Source of the DNA: an uncultured bacterium
Lineage (GTDB): Bacteria; Patescibacteriota; Gracilibacteria; Absconditabacterales; Absconditicoccaceae
Length of the DNA stretch: 64,000 bases
Direction: 5' to 3'
Assembly (NCBI GenBank): GCA_937872535.1
Contig: CALMTC010000002.1
Location: 1-64,000, forward strand
Numbering within the stretch: position 1 is the stretch's first letter; the number at the start of each line of letters is the position of its first letter. This document shows, in pieces, positions 46,089-56,528 of this stretch. Position numbers and translations under genes: made by a program. Below the pieces are notes generated by a model that was not told the origin of the DNA, did not search any database, and saw only the letters and a program-made list of their open reading frames with translations.

Positions 46089-46880
46089 ATGTATCCGTTT
46101 ATCAATATCTTTGGTATCAAATTATATATGACTTGACTAGCGATTCTTATCGGATTTGGATTTTTTCTTTTTAGTATTTACTATTACAGTAAAAAATACG
46201 GTTTAGATTTTCTCAAGTTTTTTTATCAGGTACCGACTCTTATTATTATCACTTATTTTTTGGGATCATACTCATATTTCATCAGTGATATAGGATCATT
46301 TTTTCCAAAAAATCTCCAGGAAATTATTATGATAGTGTCGCCTTACGGTTATAAGTTTCACTTCGTGGGGATTTTGCTCGGGCTTTTCACATCATTTTGG
46401 CTTTTTCTTAGAAATATAAAATCCAGACAGGAGAGAGTCAGATGGATAGATACGCTTTTTTTCGCAGCTTCAATAGCTCTTGTTCCAGCGGGTTTTTTCT
46501 TGCTTCTAGGAGATAATTTCATAGGAACAGTGACAGATAGATGGTTTGGACTTACAGCTCTTCATCAAGAAAGTAAACGAGCAAAATACTGAGTAAGTCT
46601 AATGCCGTTATGACTATTTCTTTCACTGGTTTCAGTAGTGTGTTTTATCGTGATCCAGATTATGAAATTTGTCAAAAAAAGAGCAGGATATTGATATTTA
46701 TGATTTGTATTATTGCTTTTTGCGTTCAATATTATTTTACTATATCAGCAATATCCAAGACATTTTGTAATAGGATTTGGAGGATTTACACTCGATATAA
46801 AAAATTATACTACTCTGGCGGTTGCTCTTTTTTGTCTGCTGATGCACATCAAAATTATGTCAAAAAATCATGAAAGTTAG
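46089..46880 (+). CDS. Lgt-like prolipoprotein diacylglyceryl transferase
   Basis: This 263-residue protein has seven or so membrane helices. The block YGYKFHFVGILLGLFTSFWL resembles the FHGG-type motif of Lgt, and FLLLGDNFIGTVTDRWFG resembles the GDR-x-GNF/R signature near the active site. Lgt attaches diacylglycerol to lipobox cysteines, which fits the lipoprotein encoded nearby. Key residues are only partly conserved, so the match is moderate. Under code 25 the last third, after KRAKY, is read through TGA and contains three more helices. It lies downstream of rny. Confidence 0.6.
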
Positions 46881-46907
46881 TTTAGTAAACGACTAAAAAT
46901 TCACGGT

Positions 46908-48467
46908 ATGAAATTATTTTTCCTCAGAGAAGACAGTTTATACAAAATTTTCAAGACACTTGAAAAAATCCCCAAAAATAAAAAAGTTTCTTTATTTATC
47001 GACGAAGAGAACCAATTTTTTTCTAATATTTGGCGATGAAAACAAGTAAAGGCGACTCTCGAAGAAAAAAATATAAATGCCACTTTTGTTGTAAAATCAG
47101 CAAAAGCAAAGATCTATCTTGAAGAGGTTGGTCTTCAGATTCACTACGAAGCTCCTCATAAATTTGCTGAGTTTATGAGACTTGCCTATCTTTTTTTCTT
47201 CAATGCAAAAGAGTTTCACCTCTATATTTTTGCCAAGAGAAACTACTCGTTTTATATTATTTTTGGTTTCGAGTTGTGTGTCGTATTGGGAATTCTCTAT
47301 GGTCTGTATAGCATCATTTTGCCAAGCGCCACAGTCACTATCAAGCCAGCTTACAATCTTGAGGATATCGTCTACAATTTCCGTTACTACCCAAAAGATA
47401 AACCCATCAATGAAAAAGAGGTAATCTTTATCTGAATCCCTTATCAAACTGGCTATATTCAGTATAATTATACGATGACGACCAATGTCCAGAATGTGAA
47501 ATATTTTCAAAAACCATCTCAAGGGCGAATAAAAATTATCAATACCCAAAATAAAAGTTTATCTCTGCTAAAAAATACCAAATTTATTACAGATGAAGGA
47601 TTACTTTTTCAGACTGCAGAGTGGGTCAATGTTCCTGCTAAAAATAACGAGAAATTTGGAGAAGTAGCAGTGCAAGTCACAGCTTTGGAGCTTGATGCTA
47701 AAAATGAAGTGATTGGTCAGAGATGAAATTTGCCAAAAGATAAAAGACTCTATGCGAAAAATTTACCAGCTTCTATGATTCAGAAAAATGTTTATGCAGT
47801 GGTGATAAATAATTTTACAGGCTGACAGACAGCTATTCAGAGCGTAATTACGACAGGCGACATCTCAGCAATCAAGAAAAAGTTAGTAGACCATGTTCAG
47901 AATAACAAAAAAGTGATTGCGACCAAGTATTTTAATCTTGAAGACGCGTATCTTTTGAGATTTAATGATTTGATGACTGTGGAGATCGTTGATACGAAAG
48001 TAAAAAACCAGCCCTGAGAAAAAACAGCCCTCGTGGAATGAGAAATCAGTGCAAAAATCTTGATCAGATTTGTCCAGCGACAGGATATTGGTGAGTGAGT
48101 AAAAAAATATCTCGAGCAAAGACCAAATGAGAACCTCCAGCTCATTACTGTCGACAAAAAAAGTCTCATTCTCTATGACAAGACCGACACCAATAATTCT
48201 TTTATTATACCCACGAGAATCAGCACTATTTGGTGATATAATTTTGACAAAGACATCAATGGTATCAAGGAAGAGATGAGAGACAAACTCGTCTGAGTTT
48301 CTGAAGAAGAGGCAAAATCTATTATGCTGACTTATCCGACTGTCTGAGATGTCTTTATCACGACCACCCCACCACGATACAATCGTCTTCCTATGCTCAA
48401 ATCCAGAATCCTCTTTAAAATCCAAAATCCTGCCACCGACACCGATTTCGAGTTGAATAAAAACTAA
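46908..48467 (+). CDS. Baseplate J-like membrane protein
   Basis: This 519-residue protein has a cytoplasmic N-terminal domain of about 110 residues, one membrane helix (YIIFGFELCVVLGILYGLYS) and a large outer domain. That outer domain opens TVTIKPAYNLEDIVYNFRYY and includes TKFITDEGLLFQTAEWVNVP and AVQVTALELDAKNEVIG, a combination seen in the 'baseplate J/gp47-like' proteins common in CPR genomes. There is no phage context, so it is probably a cell-envelope protein rather than a phage part. TGA encodes glycine repeatedly, for example in NNFTGGQTAIQ. It starts 27 bp after the Lgt-like gene. Confidence 0.6.
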
Positions 48468-48497
48468 AAATCACTATAAACTCACCATCCACATCAT

Positions 48498-48521
48498 AAA
48501 ATTTTCATTCTGGTTATCGAA
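48498..48521 (+). repeat. TTCTGG short dispersed repeat
   Basis: ATTTTCATTCTGGTTATCGA immediately upstream of the truncated tRNA copy. It matches the reverse copy at 2207-2236. Confidence 0.65.
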
Positions 48522-48553
48522 AAAACATGGAGGTTGTAGCTCAGCTGGTAGAG
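48522..48553 (+). repeat. Duplicated 5' part of tRNA-His (direct repeat)
   Basis: A 32-bp exact copy of 48942-48973, covering four leader bases onward, the acceptor 5' strand and the D arm (ends CAGCTGGTAGAG). After it the sequence diverges: no anticodon arm for His and no acceptor 3' strand. It is therefore a pseudo-tRNA fragment. Together with the true gene it brackets the GIY-YIG gene. Confidence 0.85.
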
Positions 48554-48622
48554 TCCACGCAGTCCTGCGGGGTGGTTCCAAGGTCTGTAAATGTTCAATT
48601 TTAAGCTTGTCTACATCAAAAG

Positions 48623-48919
48623 ATGTACTATGTCTATATACTGAAAGGTCTTAGATCTTGAAAAGTTGCCCATTATATATGATACACTCATGATATTGAT
48701 CTTAGACTAGGACAACACTTGGCATGATGAACTCCAACAACTAAAAGAATATCGAACATCAGTCTTCTAGGCTATTTTACAAAAGAAACAAAAAAAGAGG
48801 CTATTATCCTAGAGAGGATGATAAAAAGAAACTGACATATTAACTATCGAGTTCAACACCCAACATTTTGCTTAAATAATCTTGAAGATTTTGAGGAGTT
48901 GAATAAGAATGAAGAATAA
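48623..48919 (+). CDS. Small GIY-YIG nuclease
   Basis: Read in code 25 this is a 98-residue protein: MYYVYILKGLRSG...HYIGYTHDIDLRLGQHLAGG and then TKRISNISLLGYFTKETKKE, AIILERMIKRNG. It holds the GIY-YIG core (YVYIL and YIGYT), the conserved Arg (DLRL), His and the metal-binding Glu (ILERMIK). It is closest to the small stand-alone YhbQ/UPF0213-like group. It is invisible under the standard code because of TGA in the motif region. It sits between a truncated and an intact tRNA-His copy, so it may be the cargo or agent of that duplication. Confidence 0.8.
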
Positions 48920-48948
48920 GTATAAGACAGTATCGTTCAAGAAAACAT

Positions 48949-49025
48949 GGAGGTTGTAGCTCAGCTGGTAGAGCAATGGGTTGTGGTTCCATTGGCCGCG
49001 GGTTCAAGTCCCGTCAGCCTCCCCA
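48949..49025 (+). tRNA. tRNA-His (anticodon GTG)
   Basis: Cloverleaf folded by eye: G-1, acceptor GAGGTTG with CAGCCTC, D stem GCTC/GAGC, anticodon stem ATGGG/TCCAT with loop TTGTGGT (anticodon GTG), T stem GCGGG/CCCGT with loop TTCAAGT. The genome-encoded G-1 faces C73, the identity element for HisRS, and CCA is encoded at 49023-49025. It is the only intact tRNA gene I find here. Confidence 0.95.
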
Positions 49026-49117
49026 CTTAGTTCAGTTTGTAAGTAATTCAAATAGTTATCAAAGAATAAATAAGTCTATCAAATTGAAGATTCTTTACCT
49101 TTCTCAGAATTAATCAT

Positions 49118-49561
49118 ATGAAAATTGCTGTATGCTGAAGTATGGTTTTTCACAAAGAATTTGAAGAATTGAAAAGCCAATTAGATTCTATGGGTCATAA
49201 TACTCATATACCAGAATTAAAATTAGGAATGACAGATTGAAATATATCTATAAGAGACTATCTTGCAACAGAAGCAAAACCATGAGAAGATCTTACTTGG
49301 TTATGGAAAAAGAAAAATATAGCCATTTTAGATCACTTTAGAATAATAGAAGACAGTGATTGTATCTTGGTGGCAAATTATGAAAAAAAATGAATCCCTT
49401 GATATATAGGAGTTAATACAATGCTTGAAATGTGATTGGCTACTTATTACGGTAAACCGATCTATCTATTAGATAATGTTCCATCAGAAATAGATTGGAT
49501 GGATGAAATTTATGGTATGATGCCAAGCGTAATAAATTTTGATCTGAAAAAAATTATATAA
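49118..49561 (+). CDS. Nucleoside 2-deoxyribosyltransferase-like Rossmann protein
   Basis: This 147-residue protein starts MKIAVCGSMVFHKEFEELKS, a Rossmann-type opening. It continues ILDHFRIIEDSDCILVANYE, GIPGYIGVNTMLEMGLATYY and GKPIYLLDNVPSEIDWMDEI. This order is typical of small nucleoside 2-deoxyribosyltransferase-like or MazG-associated nucleotide-binding proteins. The conserved Glu of NTMLEMG would be catalytic in the deoxyribosyltransferases. TGA encodes the glycine of the first loop. It follows the tRNA-His gene and precedes a terminator; no link to the CRISPR system is implied beyond location. Confidence 0.65.
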
Positions 49562-49575
49562 ATGAAATAAAAAGG

Positions 49576-49601
49576 ATGTGATGAGTTCACATTTTTTTTT
49601 G
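49576..49601 (+). terminator. Hairpin terminator before cas12a
   Basis: ATGTGA-TGAGT-TCACAT followed by nine T. It ends the transcript of the gene at 49118 and separates it from cas12a. Confidence 0.75.
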
Positions 49602-49687
49602 ATTACGAAAATAATCTTTGATCTTGTTTCAAAATCGAAAAATAATAGACTGAGTATAAGATTTATTTATCTGATAAATAAAAAAAT

Positions 49688-52600
49688 ATGAGCAAGTTGT
49701 TTGAAAATATGACAAATCTCTATAGTCTTAATAAAACATTGAGATTTGAACTCAAGCCAGTAGGGAACACGAGGGAATTAATTGAATCAAAAGATTTTTT
49801 CAAAAATGATGAAGAAAAAGCAGAAAATTATCAATTCATGAAAGAAAAAATGGATAAAATTCATCGAAATTATATACAAAAATCATTAGAAACAATAAAA
49901 ATGTTACCAATTTTGGATCAAACAGAACAAAAACGATTGAAAAAAGAAGATATTAAAAATGAATTAAAAAGTCTTAGATCTTTTATTTCAGCAGCATTTG
50001 TTTCAGTAAAAGATTTATTAAGTAATAAAATTATTGAGTGACTTATTTCTGAGGCAAGTATTGAAGAAAAAGAAAAAATAAAGAAGTTTGATAAATTTTT
50101 TGGTTATTTTAAAACCTATGTACAAAATAGAGGTAATCTTTATAAAGCTGAAGATAAAGCAGGTCAAATAGCTTTTCGTCTTATTGATGAGAATCTTCCT
50201 CGTTTTTTTAAAGCAAAACAAATTATAGAAGAAATCATTAAAAAAACACCTGATTTTGTAGTAAAAGAAAGAAATGAGAAACAAGAAGAGACAGAAAAAA
50301 AAATAACTGAATATTTAAGTATTTTTTACCTAAATTCTTATTGTCATTATCTCTCACAGTCTGGAATTGATCTCTTCAACGAAATTGTTGGTCATATAAA
50401 TCTTTCCATTAATTTATATAAGCAAAAAACAGGAGTGAAATTCAGCCTTATACCTTTATTATACAAACTACCTCTTGCACCAAGAAAACAGATATCTCGA
50501 TTACCAAAACAAATAGAAAATCCAGAAGAATTAGAATTGATTGTAAAATCAGTCTTAGATCGCATAGACCAAAAAATTAATCCTTTTATAAATAACATTT
50601 TACAGACTGTCTTGGAAGAGAATAGTGTATATGATTTAAATTGAATATATATTTCTATTAAAACGACAGAACAATGGTGATCAATAGGTCTATCTGGTCG
50701 AAATAGTTTGCGTGAGTTGGGCTATAACCAATCAAAAAATTGAGAAGAACCTGTATTAAAGGCAGAAAAAAATAAATTTCCTTTTATTTCTCTTGGAGAG
50801 ATAAAATCTTTTCTTGATGCCAAACAATTAGCATGAGATGATATAAAATCAGTTTTTTGAGAGGGAAAATCTCAAAGTTTAATGAACTGAAGTTGGTCAA
50901 ATATATTTTTTCATCTTATAGGTAAAGAAATATCATCATTGATTGAAAAATACTTACATTCAAGAAAAAATTATCAAATCTCACAAAGCAAAGAAAATCA
51001 AAAACATGTTCTTGATAATTCACTTTCTCTTTGGAGGTTGTTGGGTTGATTTGTTCTCATGCACAAAAAAACACATCTTACACCGGAAATAAAAGAAAGT
51101 TTCTTCTACGATTGAGAAAATGGACTTGATGCTATAGTTTTCGATGAAAATAGTGACCCAATTCATACGATTTATGATAAAGTAAGAAATTGTCTGACTA
51201 AAAAACCATATAGCAACAAAGATAAAATTAAAGTAAATTTCGATTGTCCTTATCTACTGTGAGGCTGGGACCAGAATTATGATGCTTTTGGTTGACTAAT
51301 ATTTCATGATTGAAAAAAATATTTTCTCTGACTTATAAAAGGGTCATGATTAAATATGGAGGAAAAAAACAAACTATATGAATGAATAAACCCAATGAAC
51401 AGTATAACAAAAATCATTTATGATTATCAAAAACCAGATTTCAAAAATGTACCAAGGTTATTCATTCGTTCAAAATGAGATACATTTGCGCCAATGGTAA
51501 GGGAATACTGATTGCCTGTAAATGATATTCTATATCTTTATGACAATGAATTATACAAGCCAGATAAGAAGAACCCCTGAAAACATAAATCTTATCTAAG
51601 AAGATTAATAGATTATTTTAAACTATGATTAAGTAAACACAAATCATTTAAACATTATATCTTTAAACGAAAAGAAAGTGATCAATACGAAAATCTTGCA
51701 GAATTCTATAGTGATGTAGAATTTTCATGTTATGCAATAAAGAAGGAAAAAGTTAATTTCGATCAGGTCAAAGCATTATGCGAATCAGAAAGGCTATATC
51801 TCTTTGAAATTTATAATAAAGATTATAACCAATTTTCCAAATGAAAAAACAAAAACTTACATACTCAGTACTTTGAAGCACTTTTTGAGGAGCGCGATAA
51901 TAATCTTTTTATGTTAAGTGGTGGATGATCTATATTTTGGAGAGAATCAAATTGAAAAATAGTTGAGAAAATAAGATCATATTCACCCAAATATAATATA
52001 GAAATAATTGATAAAAGAAGATATACAAAAAATAAGCTTATGATCCATATACCAATAGTTCTTAACTTTTGCCGTAACCAAGAATGAAGAGTGAATGATA
52101 TGATTAAATCTCTTATTCAATCTCAATCAAATAATTTCACGATACTCGGAATTGATCGCTGAGAAAAACATCTTTTGTATTATTCGCTGATTAGACAAGA
52201 TTGAACCATTATTAAAACAGGAAGTCGAAATACTATTACTAATAAAATTAAAATAGTAGATTATCATAAGAAATTAGATGACAGAGAAAAAAAGAGAGAT
52301 GAAGCACAAGCAAATTGGGAACAACAAGAACAAATCAAAGATCTTAAAAAATGATATATTTCTCAAGTAATTAATGAAATTAGTAAAATGATTATCGAAC
52401 ATAATGCAATTATTGTATTGGAAGACCTTAATGGATGATTCAAAAGGTGAAGACAAAAGGTAGAAAAAAGTATTTATCAACAATTTGAGTTAGCATTGGC
52501 AAAGAAACTTAATCATCTGGTTTTCAAGAACAGATGAGATACAGAAAGTTGAGGTACTATGAAAGCATATCAATTGACTCCACTTGTAGCACAATTTCAG

Positions 52601-53251
52601 GATTTATCATTTCAAACATGAGTTGTTTTTTATACGCCTGCATGATATACTTCAACAACTTGTCCTTGTTGTGGTTGGAGAAAAAATATATATTTTAAAT
52701 ATGAAAATGAGAAACAAGCAAAAATAGAACTTGAGAAATTAAATATTGTCAGAGAAAACAATTATTTTAGTATAACATATACTGCTGAGTGATGAAATAA
52801 AAAGTGAAAAATAACTTGATCAGTTCTTAATAAAACAGATCGAATACTTACTACAAAATGACAAACCAGATTACAATATGATAGAGCAAGTAAAAACACA
52901 AAAGAATACGATATAACGACTGATTTTAATTCTGTTTTTACAGCAAAATTTCTTGATTATAAAATACGGTTGGAAAATGCTGGTTCTAAACAATGTAGAA
53001 ATCTTATAAATAGTATAAATCTTTTATTAAAAATTCGTAATGCAAAATCTGGTACTGATATAGATACCATTCAATGTCCTGCATGTGAATTTCATAGCCA
53101 GTGATGATTTCAATGAAATGAATTTAATTGAGATGCAAATTGAGCATATAACATTGCTCGTAAAGGGAAAGTCATTATAGATAAAATAGTAAAAGGAGAA
53201 AAAAATACTACGGTTTCTCAAATTGAGTTCGATAATGAGATTCAGAAATAG
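49688..53251 (+). CDS. cas12a: Cas12a (Cpf1), type V-A CRISPR effector nuclease
   Basis: This 1,187-residue protein is at the short end for Cas12a. The N-terminus MTNLYSLNKTLRFELKPVGN is the family hallmark. The REC lobe is followed by WED/PI segments (HFHxxxI-type DNA/RNA contacts) and RuvC-I GIDRGEKHLLYYSLI (Asp823), RuvC-II IVLEDLNGGF (Glu912) and RuvC-III DANGAYNIARKG (Asp1149). Between them lie two cysteine pairs, TCPCCGW (Cys992, Cys995) and QCPACEF (Cys1130, Cys1133), that could bind zinc. Most Cas12a proteins I know have lost this site. TGA encodes glycines in REC and RuvC, including the invariant one in GIDRGE. It cuts DNA guided by a crRNA it processes itself. Confidence 0.97.
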
Positions 53252-53361
53252 ATAATAAATTGACTAATTACAGCATTAAAGATTTATATATATTGATATT
53301 TGAAAATCTTATATCTTTATCCAGATAGATTTTTTATTTATCAAATATATGACATAACAAA

Positions 53362-53940
53362 ATGGAAAACTACATCCGCATCTCCAACCTCAATGATTTT
53401 ATCTTCTGTCCAAAGTCGATCTATTTTCACGAACTTTACCAGAAATATGACGAACAGATCTATAAGGATACGCCACAAGTAGCAGGTACGCAAGCCCACG
53501 AAGCAATAGATCTAAAAAAATATTCGACATCGAAGAATATCCTGCAATCTCTTTCTGTTTACTCAGAAAAATATAACATTGCAGGGAAAATCGACCTATA
53601 CGATGCTGATAAACAGCTTCTGATTGAAAGAAAGAAAAAGATCTCAAAAATCTATGATGGCTATAGATATCAGGTCTATGCTCAGTATTTTTGTTTACAA
53701 GAAATGTGATATCCAGTATGTGAAATTAAAATACATTCACTAGTAGATAATAAATCCTATGATATACCAATTCCCAATGAACAAGAAACAGCAGAATTTG
53801 AAAATTTATTAGAAAAATACAGGAAATTTAATCTATCAGACCCAAAATTTGCACAAAATCCGGAAAAGTGTAAGATGTGTATATACAATCAATTATGTGA
53901 TTACTATACACAAACATGTTATCAATCCCCGACTTGATAG
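53362..53940 (+). CDS. cas4: Cas4 exonuclease
   Basis: This 192-residue Cas4 has ISNLNDFIFCPKSIYFHELY with the first iron-sulfur cysteine, GKIDLYD and LLIERKKK of the PD-(D/E)XK nuclease core, a QVYAQYFCLQE motif IV-like helix, and the three C-terminal cysteines CKMCIYNQLC. It trims prespacers and helps select the PAM end during adaptation. The reading frame ends TGA (Gly) then TAG, overlapping cas1 by 25 bases, so translation is coupled. It comes about 110 bp after cas12a. Confidence 0.95.
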
Positions 53941-54884
53941 AAAAACAAATTGTCGTGCTTACTTCAGAAAATATAAAAGATATATCGCTGAAAAACGGCA
54001 ATCTTTTAGTAAAACAGGACGACAAAATTATCAATCAAATTTCTTGTCATAAGATATTTTGTATTTTTGCTATAGGCGATTTTACTTTTACGACCAAAAT
54101 TATAGACGAATTTATTGCTCATCAGATTAGTGTCTATGTGATAAGCCATAATCTAAAACCAAGGTTTATAATCTGATGAACTCTTGAAGGAAATTATCTT
54201 CTGAGACAAAAACAGTATCATGCTGATCTTAATCAGGAAACCCAGATTGCCAAACATATTATCACCAATAAAACTACAAATCAGCTTCTTTTGCTTAAAT
54301 CTATCAGAGATAAAGACGACAAACTCAAAGATACTATTAGTAAAACAAAAGAATTAATCGCTAAAATAGAAACTATCGAATCTGATGACAGTCTCAGAGG
54401 AATAGAATGATCTATTTCAAAATTATTTTTTTCTGGCTACTTCAAAGAAATATGACGATACCGCAGATTACCAAGAACTCGTGCAGATATCCCAAATTTT
54501 TTGATGGATATTGGCTATACTTACTTATACAATTTTATTGAAGCAAATCTAAATCTTTATGGATTTGATGTATACAAAGGTATTTATCATAAACTCTTTT
54601 ATGAAAGAAAATCACTTGTTTGTGATTTTGTAGAGCCATTTAGATCAATCGTCGACCACAAAATCAGAAAACTATATAACTTATGACAGATAAACGAGAA
54701 AGACTTTAAACTTGTAAAATGAGAATATACTTTAAGTCGAGACAAAAGAAATCTTTATACTAAATTTTTTCTGGAAACTTTAATGGAATATAAAATTCCA
54801 ATTTTTTCATATGTTAAGGACTACTATAGAGCAATAATGAACCCAAATAATCCGCTTCCTGTTTTTAATTTCAAAGAAGAATAA
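53916..54884 (+). CDS. cas1: Cas1 integrase
   Basis: This 322-residue Cas1 starts MLSIPDLIEKQIVVLTSENI. It has the beta-strand N-domain and a helical C-domain with RRLPRTRADIPNFLMDIGYTYL (containing a metal-ligand region), KGIYHKLFYERKSLVCDFVE and PFRSIVDHKIRKLYN. His and Glu/Asp ligands expected for Cas1 are present in YHKLF and CDFVEP. With Cas2 it inserts new spacers at the leader end. TGA is glycine at several sites. It overlaps cas4 by 25 bases and cas2 by one base. Confidence 0.95.
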
Positions 54885-55162
54885 TGCTACTTATCTCTTA
54901 TGACATCTCGAATACAAAACTCAGAACACAGTTTTCTAAGTTCATCAAAAAACATGGCAGAAGATTGCAATTTTCAGTATACGAGATAAAAAATAGTGAA
55001 AGAATCCTTAATATCATACTTCTAGAAATAGAAAATAACTTTGCTAAAAGATTTGAAATCACAGACTCAATACTTATAGTCCCAGTATGTGAGTGGTGTA
55101 GTAAGAAAATAATCAGATATGGCTACGCCGTTCACGAAGAAGAAGAGATTGTCTTCATGTAA
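54884..55162 (+). CDS. cas2: Cas2
   Basis: This 92-residue Cas2 shows the ferredoxin-like opening MLLISYDISNTKLRTQFSKF, with the conserved Asp in SYDIS, then GRRLQFSVYEI and VPVCEWCSKKIIRYG. It forms the Cas1-Cas2 integrase scaffold. The start codon overlaps the cas1 stop (TAATG). It has no in-frame TGA. It is the last gene before the array. Confidence 0.95.
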   Translation: MLLISYDISNTKLRTQFSKFIKKHGRRLQFSVYEIKNSERILNIILLEIENNFAKRFEITDSILIVPVCEWCSKKIIRYGYAVHEEEEIVFM

Positions 55163-55370
55163 TGTTCATTAAAATCAAAAAAACTATAATGAGAAATTAG
55201 GTTATGAGTTGTAACTATAAACTTTTGCTGACTATGAGTCGGCTTACTTCGTCAATAAAAATTGCAAACCTACCGTCTTTATTTTATTGATGAATGGTAC
55301 TAAGCGATTTTCAAGTCTCTCATGCAAAGTGTGTATGATTTGAAAATCGCTTATTTGAGCCATTTTAGGA
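55163..55370 (+). promoter_or_regulatory. CRISPR leader with a 14-bp inverted repeat
   Basis: AT-rich gap between cas2 and the first repeat, with no gene. Inside it, TAAGCGATTTTCAA (55301-55314) and TTGAAAATCGCTTA (55340-55353) form a perfect 14-bp inverted repeat with a 25-base loop, 17 bases before the array. Position suggests the leader; the inverted repeat may be an integration-factor or regulator site, or a terminator-like structure after cas2. Confidence 0.75.
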
Positions 55371-56369
55371 GTTTATAACTTATAAAAAATTTCTACTATT
55401 GTAGATCTTTCCTTACTGTATCTAATGTTTGATCGTTTATAACTTATAAAAAATTTCTACTATTGTAGATTCTCCGATGAAAATGAAATATAAATCACGT
55501 TTATAACTTATAAAAAATTTCTACTATTGTAGATTTAAAGTGCGGAAAGGTTGAAACTATTATTTGTTTATAACTTATAAAAAATTTCTACTATTGTAGA
55601 TAATTCAGATAGCTGCCTGTTGTTCACGTTTATAACTTATAAAAAATTTCTACTATTGTAGATCCAAGTGTCTGCACATTGCATGAATCTTGTTTATAAC
55701 TTATAAAAAATTTCTACTATTGTAGATATACTGTCTGCAAAGCAGTTTCAGCAAAGTTTATAACTTATAAAAAATTTCTACTATTGTAGATACACAAAAA
55801 CAAAGATGTACTATAAAAAGTTTATAACTTATAAAAAATTTCTACTATTGTAGATAGCCACTAGGCTTATGTTGATAATGTTGTTTATAACTTATAAAAA
55901 ATTTCTACTATTGTAGATAAGAAACCGTCTGAGAGGAGATTGATAGTTTATAACTTATAAAAAATTTCTACTATTGTAGATTGTTGGTTCGGTTGCATCC
56001 TTGAGCATGTTTATAACTTATAAAAAATTTCTACTATTGTAGATCTAGCCGATGACAGACGACAACAAACTGAAGTTTATAACTTATAAAAAATTTCTAC
56101 TATTGTAGATCTAGCCGATGACAGACGACAACAAACTGAAGTTTATAACTTATAAAAAATTTCTACTATTGTAGATAGAAACAGACATCCCAATAGCTAC
56201 GACTGGGTTTATAACTTATAAAAAATTTCTACTATTGTAGATATCTGCGATTGCGGTATAAATTGGTGTGTTTATAACTTATAAAAAATTTCTACTATTG
56301 TAGATTTTTCAGTAGTTATCGAGCTGTCTCCAAGTTTATAACTTATAAAAAATTTCTACTATTGTAGAT
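55371..56369 (+). CRISPR. CRISPR array, 16 repeats of 36 bp, 15 spacers
   Basis: Identical 36-bp repeats begin GTTTATAACTTATAAAA and end AATTTCTACTATTGTAGAT, the Cas12a crRNA handle (stem TCTAC/GTAGA). Repeats start at 55371, 55435, 55499, 55566, 55628, 55692, 55756, 55820, 55883, 55946, 56009, 56075, 56141, 56207, 56270 and 56334. Spacers are 26-31 bp. The spacers at 56045 and 56111 are identical. No spacer has an obvious match elsewhere in the window by eye. The last repeat shows no decay, so array polarity rests on the leader next to cas2. Confidence 0.99.
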
Positions 56370-56528
56370 TTTGACTCATCAGCAAAGTAACTAAGAAGTA
56401 AAATAAAAATGATAGTGAAAATTAGAACTAGAAATAATGCTTTTTAAGCATATATTGCCTCCCACTTGATCTCATCTTCCCAATCCCTATAAAAAAACTG
56501 AAAAAAATTTATTTTCTGATTTTCTCAA

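Noticed and set aside
46908-48467. Prophage baseplate gene
   Set aside because: The baseplate-J-like protein has a membrane helix and no neighbouring phage genes, so a prophage is not supported.
48522-48600. A second tRNA gene
   Set aside because: Only the 5' half is present; there is no matching acceptor 3' strand or proper anticodon and T arms.
48522-48973. Group I intron or intron-borne homing nuclease in tRNA-His
   Set aside because: The downstream tRNA copy is complete, so nothing needs splicing; a duplication explains the arrangement better.
55163-55370. A tracrRNA in the leader
   Set aside because: Cas12a does not need one, and I found no anti-repeat complementary to the CRISPR repeat there.
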